Assembly: GCF_037201805.1 (NCBI RefSeq)
Contig: NZ_CP147404.1
Coordinates: 2,706,001-2,770,000 of the forward strand
DNA: 64,000 nt
Source of the DNA: Bacillus sp. FJAT-52991
GTDB taxonomy: Bacteria; Bacillota; Bacilli; Bacillales; Domibacillaceae
Direction: 5' to 3'
Position 1 is the stretch's first letter. Every line of letters starts with the position of its first letter. A program made the position numbers and the translations under genes. Below are positions 35,421-44,419 of this stretch, piece by piece. A model generated the notes under the pieces. The model was not told the origin of the DNA. It saw nothing but the letters and a program-made list of their open reading frames with translations, and searched no databases.

Positions 35421-36509
35421 CTATCTTTTTTTAGTAAATAACTGCGGAAATGCCCGTTGCACACGCCGATATGTGCGTCCGTTTATATAGAAGAAAAAGC
35501 TGGTGCCTCCGCTTTTACGAATCATTTTTTTCGACATGGACCGGATCTTCTTTTGTTGAAACGCTTTATCATCCGATAAATAGACGCCCAGCAGCCCGCG
35601 ATTAACTAGCTGATGAAAGCGAGCATGCGGAAGCTTTCGGGCTTGTTTATCCGCCTCTTCTACAAAGTAAATCATCCGCTCAAACAATCGTTGTTCATCG
35701 GGATAGTAAAAACAGAAATTCAAATCGCCACCTTCTCGATCCTCTGCCTGATCAATTAAATAATCTAATAAAATATGAAGGCCTTGAATATAAGGAAAAT
35801 AACTATCTTTAACAAGTTGCGCTTGCTCTGGCTGAAATTCATCATTCAGACTGTATGAAAGTAAGCAAAAGATCCCAAGCGTCGACCCCGCACAAGCTGA
35901 AAACTCATACCACTCCATTTCTGGCAATGAAGGCTGATGCTGTTGGAACCATGTTTGTAGCCGCTCTTCTCTTTCCTCTTTTCGCACATGTTTATGTATT
36001 TGCAAGTCGCAATAATAACGGCATAATTCTTGAAAATAAGGCGCAATTTCTTTATAGACAGCGACCGTCGAAATGACAGATTGACATGTTTGGACGAGCT
36101 GCCATAAGTAGCCGCCATCCTCCCGATCTTCCCGAAATCGATAGTATTCTCTCATAGGTGCATCTATCGTGAGTGAATCTTCCATCGCTTCATGAAGAGC
36201 TGCGAAATCTTGAGGGTCTAGCGAGGTACTTCGGTCACAAAGATTATCTAAATAATCACTAATCGTTTGATAAGCCACAATAAAACGTACTGCTTCTTCT
36301 TTTTTCTCACCTGATAACAACGCCAGCACCGCTCCACCTTCACAATGAAACGTTTTATGTTCAATGCTGGCGAGAGCTTGCTGTCGCAATTCACTATTTG
36401 GAATGTTTTCCGCTTGTGCTTTCCAGAAAGTTAACTGTTCGTGCACAATTGGAAACACTTCTTTATAAATGCTATGCATTAATCTTAGTGGTGTCACAGG
36501 TATTGCCAT
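35421..36509 (-). CDS. ytpB: tetraprenyl-beta-curcumene synthase YtpB (DUF2600)
   Basis: Class IB terpene synthase, 362 residues, that in B. subtilis cyclises heptaprenyl diphosphate to a C35 sesquarterpene. All-helical; an Asp-rich motif DYLDNLCD (~residue 85-92) and a second acidic segment DYLIDQAEDREGGDLNF (~246) are the likely diphosphate/Mg sites. No membrane segment. ATG 36509 follows AATGAGGTGAAGGA. It lies nine bases downstream of ytpA, the same operon as in B. subtilis, where mutation also affects bacitracin sensitivity. Heptaprenyl diphosphate is also the menaquinone side-chain precursor, linking it loosely to the men genes in this window. Confidence 0.9.
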   Translation of the reverse strand: MAIPVTPLRLMHSIYKEVFPIVHEQLTFWKAQAENIPNSELRQQALASIEHKTFHCEGGAVLALLSGEKKEEAVRFIVAYQTISDYLDNLCDRSTSLDPQDFAALHEAMEDSLTIDAPMREYYRFREDREDGGYLWQLVQTCQSVISTVAVYKEIAPYFQELCRYYCDLQIHKHVRKEEREERLQTWFQQHQPSLPEMEWYEFSACAGSTLGIFCLLSYSLNDEFQPEQAQLVKDSYFPYIQGLHILLDYLIDQAEDREGGDLNFCFYYPDEQRLFERMIYFVEEADKQARKLPHARFHQLVNRGLLGVYLSDDKAFQQKKIRSMSKKMIRKSGGTSFFFYINGRTYRRVQRAFPQLFTKKR

Positions 36510-36518
36510 TCCTTCACC

Positions 36519-37337
36519 TCATTTATCAACGACATATCCTAAAAGACGGAGCTGATTCTCTACAAATCCTTTCGCATAATAAAACACATCTTCTCGTTCT
36601 GGTTCATTAAAAATTTCATGATACAGCCCAGGCCATTCTTTATAATGCATATCGGAGAGATCAATTTGGTGAAACCACTTTCTGACCGCTTTTCGATCAA
36701 CAATCCGATCTGCTCCTGCTTGCATTAAAAGCAGTGGAACATTTGGCATATCATTTACTTTTAATGAAGCCACTTTAATCGCTTGAAGCAATTCACGATA
36801 CCAACGAACAGACACTTTATTAATCAACAGCGAATCTTCTTTATCCGCTTCTATCACCTGTTCATTTCGAGTAACCATTTCTGCTGTAACTCCATAAGAA
36901 AATTTAAAAGAAGGCGTTAATGAATTTAGACTATGCGACATCATATTGATCATTTTTGGTGGTGTATGAACCATACCTAAACAAGGAGAAGAGGCGATTA
37001 CACCCGCCACTTCAAAATCCAATTCCTGCAAAAGACGAATCGTAATTAATCCTCCTATCCCATGACCAAGCAGGAACACTGGAAGATCAAATTGGTACGC
37101 TGCTTCCACCCACTCTTTCACAGCTGTTAAATAATCATTAAATGTTGAAATATGTCCCCGTTGGGCGCGTGACGTAATTCCTTGCCCCGGAAGATCCCCC
37201 ATCACGACATGAAATCCAGCCTTACGCCACATCTCAATTAACCAGCCATATCGGCTATGATGCTCCAATGCCCCTTGAACGATAACAATGACCCCTCTAG
37301 GCTGTTGTTCTGTTTCCCACTTCCACATATGTGCCAC
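36519..37337 (-). CDS. ytpA: alpha/beta hydrolase, lysophospholipase YtpA
   Basis: Serine hydrolase of 272 residues resembling monoacylglycerol lipase. The nucleophile elbow is GHGIGG (~residue 92), atypical because the central residue after GH is Gly (GxSxG expected); however the segment reads FLLGHGIGGLI, so the usual Ser is not present there. The late Asp (GADRIVD, ~216) and His (LYHEIFNEP, ~244) of the triad are present. B. subtilis YtpA is a phospholipase needed for bacilysocin and has GHSMGG. ATG 37337 follows GTCGGAGGTGGCACAT. Upstream of ytpB in one operon. The missing nucleophile is a notable oddity. Confidence 0.82.
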   Translation of the reverse strand: MAHMWKWETEQQPRGVIVIVQGALEHHSRYGWLIEMWRKAGFHVVMGDLPGQGITSRAQRGHISTFNDYLTAVKEWVEAAYQFDLPVFLLGHGIGGLITIRLLQELDFEVAGVIASSPCLGMVHTPPKMINMMSHSLNSLTPSFKFSYGVTAEMVTRNEQVIEADKEDSLLINKVSVRWYRELLQAIKVASLKVNDMPNVPLLLMQAGADRIVDRKAVRKWFHQIDLSDMHYKEWPGLYHEIFNEPEREDVFYYAKGFVENQLRLLGYVVDK

Positions 37338-37461
37338 CTCCGACTTACCCTTGCTGCAACAAAAGAAATTCTTTTTCTTTATTATACAAATGTTTCTGTT
37401 TTAGTTAAAATGAAAAGAAAGTGTTTTAAATTTGCTAATAGTCAGAAAGGAGTTTGTACTT

Positions 37462-37977
37462 ATGATTTATCCATACAAAGAGAAAACACCTAACATCGCT
37501 GACTCTGCTTATATTGCGGATTATGCGACCATTACAGGTGACGTAACGATCGGTGAAGAATCGAGTGTTTGGTTCAACACAGTTATACGCGGCGATGTCG
37601 CACCAACCATTATTGGAAACAAAACCAATATCCAGGACAACTCCGTTTTACATCAAAGCCCAAATAACCCGCTGATCATTGAAGATGAGGTGACAGTTGG
37701 TCATCAAGTCATTCTTCATAGCTGTAAAATTAGAAAAAAAGCACTGATTGGCATGGGCTCCATCATTCTAGACAATGCCGAAATCGGCGAGGGAGCGTTT
37801 ATCGGCGCAGGTAGCCTTGTCCCACCAGGAAAAGTGATCCCACCGAATTCAATGGCATTTGGACGTCCAGCTAAAGTTGTTAGAGAAATAAACGAAGCGG
37901 ACCGTGAAGACATGGAGCGAATTGTGCGCGAATATGCAGAGAAAGCTCAATATTATAAAGGTTTACAAAAAAAATGA
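37462..37977 (+). CDS. ytoA: gamma-class carbonic anhydrase-like protein YtoA
   Basis: Left-handed beta-helix (hexapeptide repeat) protein of 171 residues. Isoleucine-led hexapeptides start at IADSAYIADYATITGDVTIG. Metal ligands of the gamma-carbonic anhydrase fold are visible: His in NSVLHQSP, then HQVILHSCKI (two His, ~80-85). It probably trimerises and binds zinc or iron; activity in bacteria of this group is often weak or unproven. ATG 37462 is preferred to upstream 37432 because AAAGGAG lies nine bases before it. Its 3' end overlaps the oppositely oriented 91-codon frame and is followed by a shared hairpin. Confidence 0.9.
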   Translation: MIYPYKEKTPNIADSAYIADYATITGDVTIGEESSVWFNTVIRGDVAPTIIGNKTNIQDNSVLHQSPNNPLIIEDEVTVGHQVILHSCKIRKKALIGMGSIILDNAEIGEGAFIGAGSLVPPGKVIPPNSMAFGRPAKVVREINEADREDMERIVREYAEKAQYYKGLQKK

Positions 37978-38228
37978 AAACAAGGGTGATCCAAAAGATC
38001 GGTACAAAACGATTTTTTGGCATCACCCTCCTGTTTTAAACTCTCCCAATCATCTATTAAGGAGCCCACAATTAGCTCAGGCTCTTCATTATTAAATTCT
38101 ACTCTATCTTCTGAAGCTACGTCCCAATAATAATCTACATCTAGATTAATTTCTTCGATTCCTTGGTCACTCATTCGTTGAAATAATAATAAAAACAACT
38201 CTTCTATTTCTTTAACGTTTATTTTCAT
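37953..38228 (-). CDS. small acidic conserved protein, probably 3'-truncated
   Basis: A 91-codon frame beginning MKINVKEIEELFLLLFQRM, with a strongly acidic centre (INLDVDYYWDVASEDRVEF) that has the look of a conserved Bacillus cytosolic protein of roughly 100 residues or more. ATG 38228 follows AAGGTGAAGGATA. After residue ~64 (GSLIDDWESLKQ) the frame runs through the inverted repeat that terminates ytoA, then overlaps the last 25 bases of ytoA, producing a Cys/Phe/His-rich tail unlike the body. The most economical reading is a gene whose natural 3' end was lost. No function is recognised. Confidence 0.5.
   Translation of the reverse strand: MKINVKEIEELFLLLFQRMSDQGIEEINLDVDYYWDVASEDRVEFNNEEPELIVGSLIDDWESLKQEGDAKKSFCTDLLDHPCFHFFCKPL
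37984..38028. terminator. terminator between ytoA and the truncated ORF
   Basis: Inverted repeat GGGTGATCCAAAAGATCG ... CGATTTTTTGGCATCACCC with one bulge, seven bases after the ytoA stop; it lies inside the 3' part of the opposing frame. Confidence 0.75.
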
Positions 38229-38281
38229 TATCCTTCACCTAACCTTTTATTTTTTAAAGTGAAAAAATTTAATCAAGATCA

Positions 38282-38337
38282 AAAAAAAGAAAGAGTGACT
38301 CAAAAAGTCGTTTTCAACAACCTTTTGGGCCACTCTT
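38282..38337 (-). terminator. terminator after metK
   Basis: Long hairpin with outer arms AGAGTG / CACTCT (38291-38296, 38330-38335) and inner CAAAAAG / CTTTTGG pairing, followed on the minus strand by a T-rich run. Confidence 0.8.
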
Positions 38338-38343
38338 ATTTTA

Positions 38344-39543
38344 TTAGTTATGTGCTTGTTGTTTTAATGCGTCTGCTTTATCTGTTTGTTCCCAAGGAAG
38401 TTCAATATCCGTACGACCGAAATGACCGTAAGCAGCTGTTTGTTTGTAAATTGGACGACGAAGATCCAACATTTTAATAATGCCAGCTGGACGAAGATCA
38501 AAGTTCGAGCGAACAAGCTCTACAAGTACATCTTCAGATACTTTACCTGTACCAAAAGTATCAACAGCAATCGAAACTGGCTGTGCTACACCAATCGCGT
38601 AAGCAAGCTGTACTTCACATTTATCCGCAAGACCAGATGCGACAATGTTCTTCGCTACATAGCGAGCTGCATAAGCCGCAGAACGGTCAACTTTTGTCGG
38701 ATCCTTACCAGAGAATGCACCGCCGCCATGACGAGCATAGCCACCGTACGTATCAACGATAATTTTACGACCTGTTAAACCAGCATCTCCTTGAGGACCG
38801 CCGATAACGAAACGTCCCGTTGGATTAATGAAGAATTTCGTTTCCGCATCAATTAATTCTACAGGAACAACTGGATTAATGACTTGTTCACGAATGTCAC
38901 GTTGAATTTGTTCAAGCGTTACTTCTGGATGATGTTGCGTAGAGATAACGATTGTATCAATGCGCACTGGTTTGTCGTTTTCATCATACTCTACTGTCAC
39001 TTGCGTTTTTCCATCTGGACGCAAATAATCAAGTGTTTCATCTTTGCGTACTTCTGTTAAACGACGAGATAATTTATGAGCTAAAGAAATCGGAAGCGGC
39101 ATTAATTCTTCTGTTTCATTACAAGCAAAACCGAACATTAATCCTTGGTCTCCTGCACCAATTGCTTCAAGTTCTTCTTCGCTCATTTGTCCTTCACGCG
39201 CTTCAAGAGCTTGATCCACACCTGCTGCAATATCAACGGATTGCTCATCGATGGAAGTCAATACGCCGCACGTGTCCGCATCGAAACCATATTTCGCACG
39301 GTTGTAGCCGATCTCTTTTACTGTTTCGCGAACAACTTTATTGATATCTACATAAGAAGATGTTGTAATTTCACCCGCTACTAATACAAGTCCGGTTGTC
39401 ACAGAAGTTTCCGCCGCTACACGAGCATTAGGATCCTGTGATAAAATTTCATCCAGAATCGCATCAGAAATCTGATCGCAAATCTTATCTGGATGGCCTT
39501 CAGTTACTGACTCTGAAGTAAAAAGACGACGCTTTTTTGTCAT
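38344..39543 (-). CDS. metK: S-adenosylmethionine synthetase
   Basis: Makes SAM from methionine and ATP; 399 residues, full length. Signatures: [16 protein letters not shown] (~residue 10), the hexapeptide GAGDQG (~120) and [19 protein letters not shown] (~275). Cytosolic tetramer by family. ATG 39543 follows AAGGAGGAAGTTTC. Regulated by the S-box riboswitch at 39622-39810: high SAM would favour the terminator. Divergent from pckA, as in B. subtilis. Confidence 0.98.
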   Translation of the reverse strand: MTKKRRLFTSESVTEGHPDKICDQISDAILDEILSQDPNARVAAETSVTTGLVLVAGEITTSSYVDINKVVRETVKEIGYNRAKYGFDADTCGVLTSIDEQSVDIAAGVDQALEAREGQMSEEELEAIGAGDQGLMFGFACNETEELMPLPISLAHKLSRRLTEVRKDETLDYLRPDGKTQVTVEYDENDKPVRIDTIVISTQHHPEVTLEQIQRDIREQVINPVVPVELIDAETKFFINPTGRFVIGGPQGDAGLTGRKIIVDTYGGYARHGGGAFSGKDPTKVDRSAAYAARYVAKNIVASGLADKCEVQLAYAIGVAQPVSIAVDTFGTGKVSEDVLVELVRSNFDLRPAGIIKMLDLRRPIYKQTAAYGHFGRTDIELPWEQTDKADALKQQAHN

Positions 39544-39621
39544 GAAACTTCCTCCTTAAAATGATCAAACTGATCTTTATTTTCACGGTACTCATTTCCC
39601 TAAGTTTATCCTTTAAAAAAT

Positions 39622-39651
39622 AAAAAAACCTCTCCAATTCATAAAGAGAGG
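39622..39651 (-). terminator. riboswitch-controlled terminator upstream of metK
   Basis: Stem CCTCTC / GAGAGG with T7 on the minus strand, between the S-box aptamer and metK; the expression platform of the SAM riboswitch. Confidence 0.9.
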
Positions 39652-39681
39652 AAAGGTTGATTGATTCAACATAGGCCTTTC

Positions 39682-39810
39682 ACTCTTATCGTCCAAGGTT
39701 TGGACCTTGCACAGGTTTAAGCACCTTTGTCTTAAATAGGCCATATACCTATTTAAGCAGGTTGCTGGGCTTCGTCGGGCCTGTCCCTCCGCCAGCTCAG
39801 GATAAGAGTA
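39682..39810 (-). promoter_or_regulatory. S-box (SAM-I) riboswitch aptamer
   Basis: Minus-strand sequence opens with CTTATCCTGAGCTGGCGGAG, continues GGACAGGCCCGACGAAGCCC and AGCAACC, and closes with GATAAGAGT pairing with the first bases (P1). These are the conserved SAM-I core, including the GGCGGAGGGA and GAAGCCC blocks. The hairpin GCTTAAATAGGTATATGGCCTATTTAAG is the variable P3 arm. Confidence 0.95.
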
Positions 39811-39965
39811 TCCGTTCAAGGATAAATCTTACGAAATTCAGCGTATAATGTCAATCACATTTTTATCCATGCATCTGTTTTTTTCCGCTTTCTTTCTTAT
39901 TTTATTAATTAGTTTTTTGGAAAAGATAAAAATAAAATTCACTAAAAAAAATTGAGCATATAGTA

Positions 39966-39993
39966 TAGACTATTAATTTGAATGTGTTATACT
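39966..39993 (+). promoter_or_regulatory. pckA promoter with overlapping CcpN-type box
   Basis: TAGACT (39966-39971), 16-bp spacer, TATACT (39988-39993). The segment TGTGTTATACT (39983-39993) fits the published CcpN consensus TRTGHYATAYW at all 11 positions and overlaps the -10, where CcpN represses pckA and gapB in B. subtilis when glucose is present. CcpN itself is not encoded in this window. Confidence 0.65.
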
Positions 39994-40056
39994 ATTTTTT
40001 GAGCAAACGAGTAGATAAATAAATCTTAAATTTCTATAAAGGATGGTTATTAACTT

Positions 40057-41643
40057 ATGAACTCTGTAAGCGTTTCAAGCAAAATTGTGGAACTTCTAAA
40101 TGGTTCAAATATAACAATGCAACCTTCTGTACCTATGCTTGTAGAAAAGGTACTTACTCGCAAAGAGGGCGTTTTAACCGCGTCAGGTGCTGTACGTGCA
40201 GAAACAGGTAAATATACAGGACGTTCTCCTAAAGATAAATTTATTGTTGAAGAAGCATCTGTAAAGGATAAAATCGACTGGGGTTCAGTTAACCAACCGA
40301 TTTCTGAAGATGTATTTGATAAATTATATAACAAAGTAGTTGATTATTTAAAGGAAAAAGATGAACTATTTGTTTTTAAAGGATTTGCAGGAGCTGATAC
40401 AACTCATCGCCTTCCAATCCAAGTTATTAATGAATACGCTTGGCATAACCTATTTGCCCATCAATTATTCATCCGTCCAACAGCTGAAGAGTTAAAAGAT
40501 CATCAAGCTGGCTTCACGATCGTCTCAGCTCCAAACTTTAAAGCAGATCCAGCAGTAGACGGCACAAAATCTGAAACATTCATCATTGTTTCTTTCGAAC
40601 GCCGTATCGTGTTAATCGGTGGAACAGAATATGCAGGCGAAATGAAGAAATCCATTTTCTCTATTATGAACTACCTTCTTCCTGAAAATGATATTTTTTC
40701 TATGCACTGCTCTGCAAACGTTGGCTACGAAGGTGATGTCGCTTTATTCTTCGGTCTTTCCGGAACAGGTAAAACGACATTATCAGCTGATCCGAATCGT
40801 CGCTTAATCGGTGATGATGAACACGGTTGGTCTTCAAATGGTGTCTTTAACATTGAAGGTGGATGCTATGCGAAATGTATCGGACTTTCTTATGAAAAAG
40901 AGCCACAAATTTTCGATGCGATCCGTTTCGGTTCTGTATTAGAAAACGTCGTATTAGACGAAGACACTCGCATTCCTGATTATGATAACAACTCTTTAAC
41001 AGAAAATACGCGTGCCGCTTACCCATTACAAGCGATCGATAATATCGTTGATCCAAGTGTAGCCGGCCATCCGAATACAATTATTTTCTTAACAGCTGAT
41101 GCTTTCGGTATCTTACCTCCAATCAGCAAATTAACAAAAGAGCAAGCGATGTACCACTTCCTAAGCGGTTATACTTCTAAGCTTGCAGGAACAGAGCGCG
41201 GAATCACTTCTCCGCAAGCAACATTCTCAACATGCTTTGGTTCTCCATTCCTACCATTAGAAGCAACTCGTTATGCTGAAATGTTAGGTAAGAAAATCGA
41301 CGAGCATAATGTTCAAGTATTCCTAGTAAACACTGGCTGGACTGGTGGAGAGTACGGAGTTGGAAGCCGTATGAAACTTGCTTACACTCGCGCGATGGTG
41401 CAGGCAGCTCTTGAAGGCGAACTAAACAATGTAGAGACATACACAACGAAAACATTTGGTTTACAAATTCCTCTTCATGTTCCTGGTGTACCTGATGATG
41501 TACTTATCCCACGTAAAGCATGGGCAAACGAAGATGAATTTATGACAAAAGCCGCTGAACTAGCTGGCAAGTTCCGTGAAAACTTCAAAAAGTTCTCTAA
41601 CGTTCCAAGTGAAATCTCAGAACTTGGTGGACCACAAATCTAA
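40057..41643 (+). CDS. pckA: phosphoenolpyruvate carboxykinase (ATP)
   Basis: Gluconeogenic enzyme converting oxaloacetate and ATP to PEP, ADP and CO2; 528 residues, typical length. P-loop [13 protein letters not shown] (~residue 235), kinase-2/metal site LIGDDEHGW (~257) and the substrate segment [15 protein letters not shown] (~385) are all present. ATG 40057 follows AAAGGATGG at ten bases. Monocistronic, with a candidate CcpN-controlled promoter and a strong terminator. Confidence 0.98.
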   Translation: MNSVSVSSKIVELLNGSNITMQPSVPMLVEKVLTRKEGVLTASGAVRAETGKYTGRSPKDKFIVEEASVKDKIDWGSVNQPISEDVFDKLYNKVVDYLKEKDELFVFKGFAGADTTHRLPIQVINEYAWHNLFAHQLFIRPTAEELKDHQAGFTIVSAPNFKADPAVDGTKSETFIIVSFERRIVLIGGTEYAGEMKKSIFSIMNYLLPENDIFSMHCSANVGYEGDVALFFGLSGTGKTTLSADPNRRLIGDDEHGWSSNGVFNIEGGCYAKCIGLSYEKEPQIFDAIRFGSVLENVVLDEDTRIPDYDNNSLTENTRAAYPLQAIDNIVDPSVAGHPNTIIFLTADAFGILPPISKLTKEQAMYHFLSGYTSKLAGTERGITSPQATFSTCFGSPFLPLEATRYAEMLGKKIDEHNVQVFLVNTGWTGGEYGVGSRMKLAYTRAMVQAALEGELNNVETYTTKTFGLQIPLHVPGVPDDVLIPRKAWANEDEFMTKAAELAGKFRENFKKFSNVPSEISELGGPQI

Positions 41644-41646
41644 TTT

Positions 41647-41679
41647 AAAAAAGGAAGACCTTAATGGTCTTCCTTTTTT
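41647..41679 (+). terminator. terminator after pckA
   Basis: Perfect stem AAAAAAGGAAGACC / GGTCTTCCTTTTTT directly after the stop codon. Confidence 0.93.
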
Positions 41680-41740
41680 CGTGTGAACAACGATTTTTGA
41701 TTCCTGCACGCTTTTAGCGAGCGCTGAAAATGAAGGAAAC

Positions 41741-41776
41741 GAAAACCGGCCAGATGATTATGCTGGCCGGTTTTCG
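41741..41776 (-). terminator. terminator after ytmB
   Basis: Thirteen-bp stem GAAAACCGGCCAG / CTGGCCGGTTTTC, immediately before (downstream on the minus strand of) the ytmB stop. Confidence 0.9.
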
Positions 41777-41777
41777 T

Positions 41778-42020
41778 TTAGTTGGTTGAATTTAATGAGA
41801 TCAATTTGTATGAAAGAATCGTGCTTTCTTGCTGCCACTCCACTTTTTCAATGATAGCGGTTCCACTAATCTCGCTATCCTTTGTTTTATAGACGTGGAT
41901 CGGGATATCGATTGGATATAAGCGATACCCAGATTTCTTCAACGAGAAGCTATTTTCTTCTATGCGCTGCTCTTTTCCTTTTGTGACGATCATCGTATTT
42001 AATTCCATTGGCATACCCAT
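41778..42020 (-). CDS. ytmB: DUF2584 family protein YtmB
   Basis: Conserved Bacillus protein of 80 residues, cytosolic, no signal sequence. It begins MGMPMELNTMIVTKGKEQRI and has a strand-rich body ending STILSYKLISLNS, the DUF2584 pattern. Function unknown. ATG 42020 is chosen over upstream 42047 because GGAGGGG lies six bases before it. Last gene of a ytkD-ytmA-ytmB run on the minus strand. Confidence 0.88.
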   Translation of the reverse strand: MGMPMELNTMIVTKGKEQRIEENSFSLKKSGYRLYPIDIPIHVYKTKDSEISGTAIIEKVEWQQESTILSYKLISLNSTN

Positions 42021-42053
42021 GTTTTTTCCCCTCCTCCATATGAACAATGATAA

Positions 42054-42830
42054 TTATGACCGCTGCTTTTTCATCCAGATGCAGAGATCTTTGACGATTT
42101 GCCGGTTAATGGCCGGCGGAAAGTAATGATCATATTGATCAAAATACCATGTTTCGACGGAGTTTTCCAGCTGTTTTAACCCTTTTTCTAATTGATAGGC
42201 GTGTTCAATTGTGACATTATGATCTTTCTTTCCATGAATGATCAAGACAGGTACCTTTATTTTTTCTAAATGGTATAGCGGGGTCCGCCATTGATAAAGT
42301 TCCCTATGCTTATAAGGACTGCCACCAATGACCCTCTTCAGCATGCGGCGCAAATCTTTTCTTTCGTCATAGGTGAGGATCATATTAGATACACCACCCC
42401 ATGTGACAACAGACGTCACCTCTTTCTCGATCGCCGTTAATAGAGCCATCACCCCACCTCGCGAAAAACCAAAAAGATGAATCCTTCCTGTCACTCGAGG
42501 GTGTGTTTGCAATAAATCAAATGCTGAAAACGCATCTTCCCGATCCTCTCCAGCAAAGTCCTCATTTCCTTCGCCACCCCGATTCCCCCGATAAAAAGGG
42601 GCAAATACAATAAAGCCTTCTGATGCAAATTGAGTAATCCTTGCTGGACGGACCATGCCTACATTTTTAATGCCGCCTCGCAAATAAAGAAAACCATCAA
42701 AGTTTCCTTCTGCCTTTGGTTCCGCTAACAATCCTTTGACTTTCAGCCCGTTTGACATGTAGGTAACAACGAACAAGTGCACTTTAGGATGAGGGGATGG
42801 AAAATGGACCATCTCGACGATTAACGTCAT
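42054..42830 (-). CDS. ytmA: S9/prolyl-oligopeptidase-like alpha/beta hydrolase YtmA
   Basis: Hydrolase of 258 residues with the core alpha/beta hydrolase fold. The nucleophile elbow is GFSRGG (~residue 120), preceded by the family strand HLFGF. An oxyanion-type motif FLYLRGG is near residue 47. The catalytic Asp and His are likely in IIHGKKDHNV (~197) and DQYDHYF (~232). Substrate unknown; the family is usually annotated as peptidase. ATG 42830 overlaps the upstream ytkD stop by four bases, so the two are translationally coupled. Confidence 0.88.
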   Translation of the reverse strand: MTLIVEMVHFPSPHPKVHLFVVTYMSNGLKVKGLLAEPKAEGNFDGFLYLRGGIKNVGMVRPARITQFASEGFIVFAPFYRGNRGGEGNEDFAGEDREDAFSAFDLLQTHPRVTGRIHLFGFSRGGVMALLTAIEKEVTSVVTWGGVSNMILTYDERKDLRRMLKRVIGGSPYKHRELYQWRTPLYHLEKIKVPVLIIHGKKDHNVTIEHAYQLEKGLKQLENSVETWYFDQYDHYFPPAINRQIVKDLCIWMKKQRS

Positions 42831-43297
42831 TGAATCACCGTATGTAAATAATCTAGCGTGCGTTCGACTACTTCATCTTTCATTAAAAAGCTAAATTCAC
42901 TATTCATCCGTTCTTGGCGTAAATCTTGATCAAACAACACTGGTCCATCTGTTTCCATATAATCTTCCTTCTTCTCTATATACCCAATTTGAGCGAAAAA
43001 AATCGCTTTAACAAACGGCTTTTCATGATGATGAACATAATATTCTCCAACGAATGTCATTTGATCAACGACTCCTCCTGTTTCTTCATACACCTCTCTC
43101 TTAGCGGCTTCCTCTAGCGTTTCCCCAAGCTCTACTTTCCCACCGGGGCACTCCAATCCTCGAATCGGGTGTTGGGTCAATAGCCACTGCCCATTGTATT
43201 GGCAAAACACAAGCACATGCTGAGGTGACAACGAAAAGCTGCCAGATTGAAAAGCAAGCGTCACCTGACAGCCATTTTGATCGGTGAATTCGAACAT
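42827..43297 (-). CDS. ytkD: Nudix hydrolase YtkD
   Basis: Nudix-fold pyrophosphatase of 156 residues, reported in B. subtilis to clean oxidised nucleotides such as 8-oxo-dGTP. The Nudix box GX5EX7REUXEEXGU is present as GKVELGETLEEAAKREVYEE (~residue 53-72) followed by TGG. Cytosolic. The start is ATG-ATG; I take the second (43297) because it matches the MYEF-type start of the homologue and has better spacing from AGGGGAG. Heads the ytkD-ytmA-ytmB operon. Confidence 0.9.
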   Translation of the reverse strand: MFEFTDQNGCQVTLAFQSGSFSLSPQHVLVFCQYNGQWLLTQHPIRGLECPGGKVELGETLEEAAKREVYEETGGVVDQMTFVGEYYVHHHEKPFVKAIFFAQIGYIEKKEDYMETDGPVLFDQDLRQERMNSEFSFLMKDEVVERTLDYLHTVIQ

Positions 43298-43384
43298 CAT
43301 TCTCCCCTACCTCTATCAATTTCCTTGCATAAGGCTACCAGTGACAGCCTTGCTTAGAATCTTTTCTTTTTATTATACTGCATT

Positions 43385-43696
43385 TCACATTCTCCACATA
43401 TCTTTTATATATGCCTTCGCTTCCTCATCACCAAGTTCATAAATCATTTCATATATTTTTTTCAAATTATCGTCATAACGATCATTTGGGCGATCAAAAT
43501 GATATTGAACGTACGGCACATGCGCTCGAAAAAACCCTTCCCATTCCATCGCATAATTGGCATCAAATAATTCTCTTAATTGAGTGATCTCTTCATCTGT
43601 CGCGTAAATTCTAAAGTTCCAGGGAGAAACGGTCGATGTTCTCATAATTTCTCCATTGGCCAGTTGAATATAATAAGCTGTTTTTTCCTCCTGCAC
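43385..43696 (-). CDS. conserved hypothetical protein near ytkD
   Basis: Cytosolic protein of 103 residues, acidic and aromatic-rich (AYYIQLANGEIMRTS; FFRAHVPYVQYHFDRPND). It is conserved in Bacillus next to ytkD but I know no function. The longer frame would start at a GTG that is itself part of the GGAGGTG Shine-Dalgarno; I therefore place the start at GTG 43696, eight bases downstream of GGAGG. It is separated from ytkD by ~85 bp and probably has its own promoter. Confidence 0.75.
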   Translation of the reverse strand: MQEEKTAYYIQLANGEIMRTSTVSPWNFRIYATDEEITQLRELFDANYAMEWEGFFRAHVPYVQYHFDRPNDRYDDNLKKIYEMIYELGDEEAKAYIKDMWRM

Positions 43697-43859
43697 GATT
43701 GTCACCTCCTTTTACTATCATTCCCTGCCTGTTATAAATCATAATTGGCAAAAAATATGCCTATTATATTACAATAGACTGGTTTATTTGCTTCAGTTAG
43801 GGTATAAAAGAAATAAGGGGATCAAGAGAATTTATCATCAAACAAAGGAGTGTGTGCAT

Positions 43860-44108
43860 ATGAAGCTAATAGATGAATTATATGAAATTTACCGTGGGAG
43901 GCTCCAAGGATCTGACGAAGACCTCGATATGATTACTCTTGCTGTCGTAGAACAGCTATCAAATAAAGAAATATTCTCGATTATTAAAGAAATGAACGAA
44001 GAGGAATTGCAATATTTCTTTCGTCTCTATTTGTTTGAAGCATTAAAGGAAAAATTCAACAACGACGGAATGGATGAAGATTGGCAAGGAAAAAATCTTT
44101 ATCATTAA
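43860..44108 (+). CDS. DUF6154-like small acidic protein
   Basis: Protein of 82 residues with a helical, acidic composition: MKLIDELYEIYRGRL, DEDLDMITLAVVEQLS, MNEEELQYFFRLYLFEALKEK. It resembles the Bacillus DUF6154 family. No signal peptide. ATG 43860 is chosen over the upstream 43788 because AAAGGAG lies nine bases before it. Function unknown; convergent with the yjfB-like gene across a shared terminator. Confidence 0.72.
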   Translation: MKLIDELYEIYRGRLQGSDEDLDMITLAVVEQLSNKEIFSIIKEMNEEELQYFFRLYLFEALKEKFNNDGMDEDWQGKNLYH

Positions 44109-44167
44109 TACATACTGCCTATATTCAGCATCTGCTAAAAGTGTCAAAAATCAACACGATATTTTAA

Positions 44168-44204
44168 CAAAAAGGATGTCCCAGAAATAGGACATCCTTT
44201 TTTT
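44168..44204. terminator. bidirectional terminator
   Basis: Eleven-bp perfect stem AAAGGATGTCC / GGACATCCTTT flanked by A- and T-tracts, between convergent genes at 43860 and 44204. Confidence 0.92.
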
Positions 44205-44386
44205 CAGCCTTTTATATCAATTGCTATTCCTTTATATGGATGGGGTGCTGATTGAACTTTAGGTAACATCTCCATCATTTGGACAGCTTGAGCGGTTTGT
44301 GTAGCCATTTGGCTTTTTAATAAGTTTAAGTTTAATGTGTGTTGCAGTTCCGCCACTTGCTTTCCCATCATAGAAGATAATTCCAT
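44204..44386 (-). CDS. YjfB-type putative motility protein
   Basis: Small helical protein of 60 residues: MELSSMMGKQVAELQHTLNLNLLKSQMATQTAQAV then a Pro-rich tail. The QVAELQ..LNLNLLKSQM pattern is that of the YjfB_motility family (small, FlaA/SigD-linked in B. subtilis). No membrane segment. ATG 44386 has TAGGAGGAG seven bases before it. Its role in motility is by family name, not shown here; no flagellar gene is nearby. Confidence 0.8.
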   Translation of the reverse strand: MELSSMMGKQVAELQHTLNLNLLKSQMATQTAQAVQMMEMLPKVQSAPHPYKGIAIDIKG

Positions 44387-44419
44387 ACATTCTCCTCCTA
44401 TTCTAATAATGCTTGTATC

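Noticed and set aside
38386..39384. Several plus-strand frames opposite metK
   Set aside because: All lie over the conserved metK coding sequence and have composition typical of antisense shadows.
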